Source: Chloroflexi bacterium RBG_13_51_18 (GTDB lineage Bacteria; Chloroflexota; Dehalococcoidia; Dehalococcoidales; RBG-16-60-22). Taken from it: a DNA stretch of 5,098 nt. Positions 4,655 through 5,098 of the stretch are shown in pieces (position 1 is the stretch's first letter; every line of letters begins with the position of its first letter). Position numbers and translations under genes: made by a program. The notes under the pieces are model-generated. The model was not told the DNA's origin. It ran no database searches and worked only from the letters and a program-made list of their open reading frames with translations. Location: the NCBI GenBank assembly GCA_001796495.1, contig MGMR01000036.1, forward strand, positions 1-5,098, written 5' to 3'.

Positions 4655-5098
4655 ATGGATACAGATCCAGATAAATGGCTTAAAGACAAAATAAACGAAG
4701 ACTTTTACCAGCTGCACCGTATCGACGAGGTCTTATACGAGGGGCGGACGAAATACCAGAATGTGCGCTTCGTCCGGAGTCGCTTGATGGGCGTGTGCCT
4801 CGTACTCGATGGAAAGATACAGTCCAGCGAGAGGGATGAGTTTATCTATCACGAGGCTCTGGTGCAGCCGGCGATGATAGCACATCCGAAGCCGGAAACC
4901 GTATTCATCGCCGGGGGAGGAGAAGGGGCGACATTGCGGGAAGTACTAAGGCACAAAACAGTCAAGAAAGCCGTGATGGCGGACATTGACGATGAGGTGA
5001 CGGCTTTATGTAAAAAATACCTGCCGGAGCACGCTCAAGGCGCTTTCAAAGATAAGCGTGCCGAGGTATACCACGTGGATGCCCGCGATTTTTTAACC
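4655..5098 (+). CDS. speE: Aminopropyltransferase (spermidine synthase family), N-terminal part, cut by the right edge
   Basis: The first 148 codons of a SpeE-family enzyme are visible. It transfers the aminopropyl group of decarboxylated SAM to an amine acceptor. The N-terminal beta domain carries LVLDGKIQSSERDEFIYHEALVQP (50-72). The Rossmann part has GGGEGATLREVLRH (87-100), the ribose-binding acidic MADID (108-112) and VDARDFL (141-147). The catalytic Asp region and gatekeeping motif for the acceptor are outside the window. GGGEGAT rather than GGGDGG, with RHKTVKKAVMADIDDEV and QGAFKDKRAEV, resembles from memory Thermus SpeE (an agmatine/triamine aminopropyltransferase) and plant ACL5 (thermospermine synthase). 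The product may therefore not be spermidine. The ATG is 14 bp after speD with only a weak CAGG site, suggesting coupling to speD translation. The gene symbol is used for the family, not the acceptor. Confidence 0.9.
   Translation, partial: MDTDPDKWLKDKINEDFYQLHRIDEVLYEGRTKYQNVRFVRSRLMGVCLVLDGKIQSSERDEFIYHEALVQPAMIAHPKPETVFIAGGGEGATLREVLRHKTVKKAVMADIDDEVTALCKKYLPEHAQGAFKDKRAEVYHVDARDFLT

Overview
The window reads as a piece of a bacterial chromosome, most likely from the Chloroflexota (Dehalococcoidia- or Anaerolineae-like). This placement is an inference. It rests on the mix of a heliorhodopsin, a GT2-GtrA / PMT glycosylation pair, a stand-alone BioD-like/DRTGG protein, a Thermotoga-type SpeD, strong Shine-Dalgarno sites with bacterial -35/-10 boxes, and two TTG starts. 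Genes are closely packed. There are no tRNA or rRNA genes, CRISPR arrays or insertion sequences.

Left half, minus strand (1-2733). Transcription runs right to left. First comes a DPM1-like glycosyltransferase fused to a GtrA membrane domain (1660-2733). It overlaps by 16 bp a PMT/GT39 membrane mannosyltransferase (461-1675). Together they could make a polyprenyl-phosphate sugar, move it across the membrane and transfer it to an acceptor outside the cell. After a 144-bp gap holding its own sigma-70-like promoter and a small palindrome, the N-terminal 105 codons of a heliorhodopsin (1-316) run off the left edge. The window ends two residues before the expected Schiff-base counterion.

Divergent control region (2734-2849). 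Two outward-facing promoters with near-consensus -10 boxes are interleaved within about 40 bp around an inverted repeat. The glycosyltransferase operon and the rightward genes may therefore compete for RNA polymerase or share a regulator.

Right half, plus strand (2850-5098). A TTG-initiated P-loop/DRTGG protein (2850-3782) is followed by a 187-bp spacer with three successive potential hairpins. The third is followed by a T-tract and looks like an intrinsic terminator or attenuator. Next are a 72-residue four-cysteine protein of unknown function (3970-4188), then speD (4284-4640, TTG start) and the first 148 codons of an aminopropyltransferase (4655-5098). SpeD makes decarboxylated S-adenosylmethionine and the aminopropyltransferase uses it to build a polyamine. 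The visible motifs of the latter resemble Thermus/plant ACL5-type enzymes more than classic spermidine synthase, so its acceptor is uncertain.
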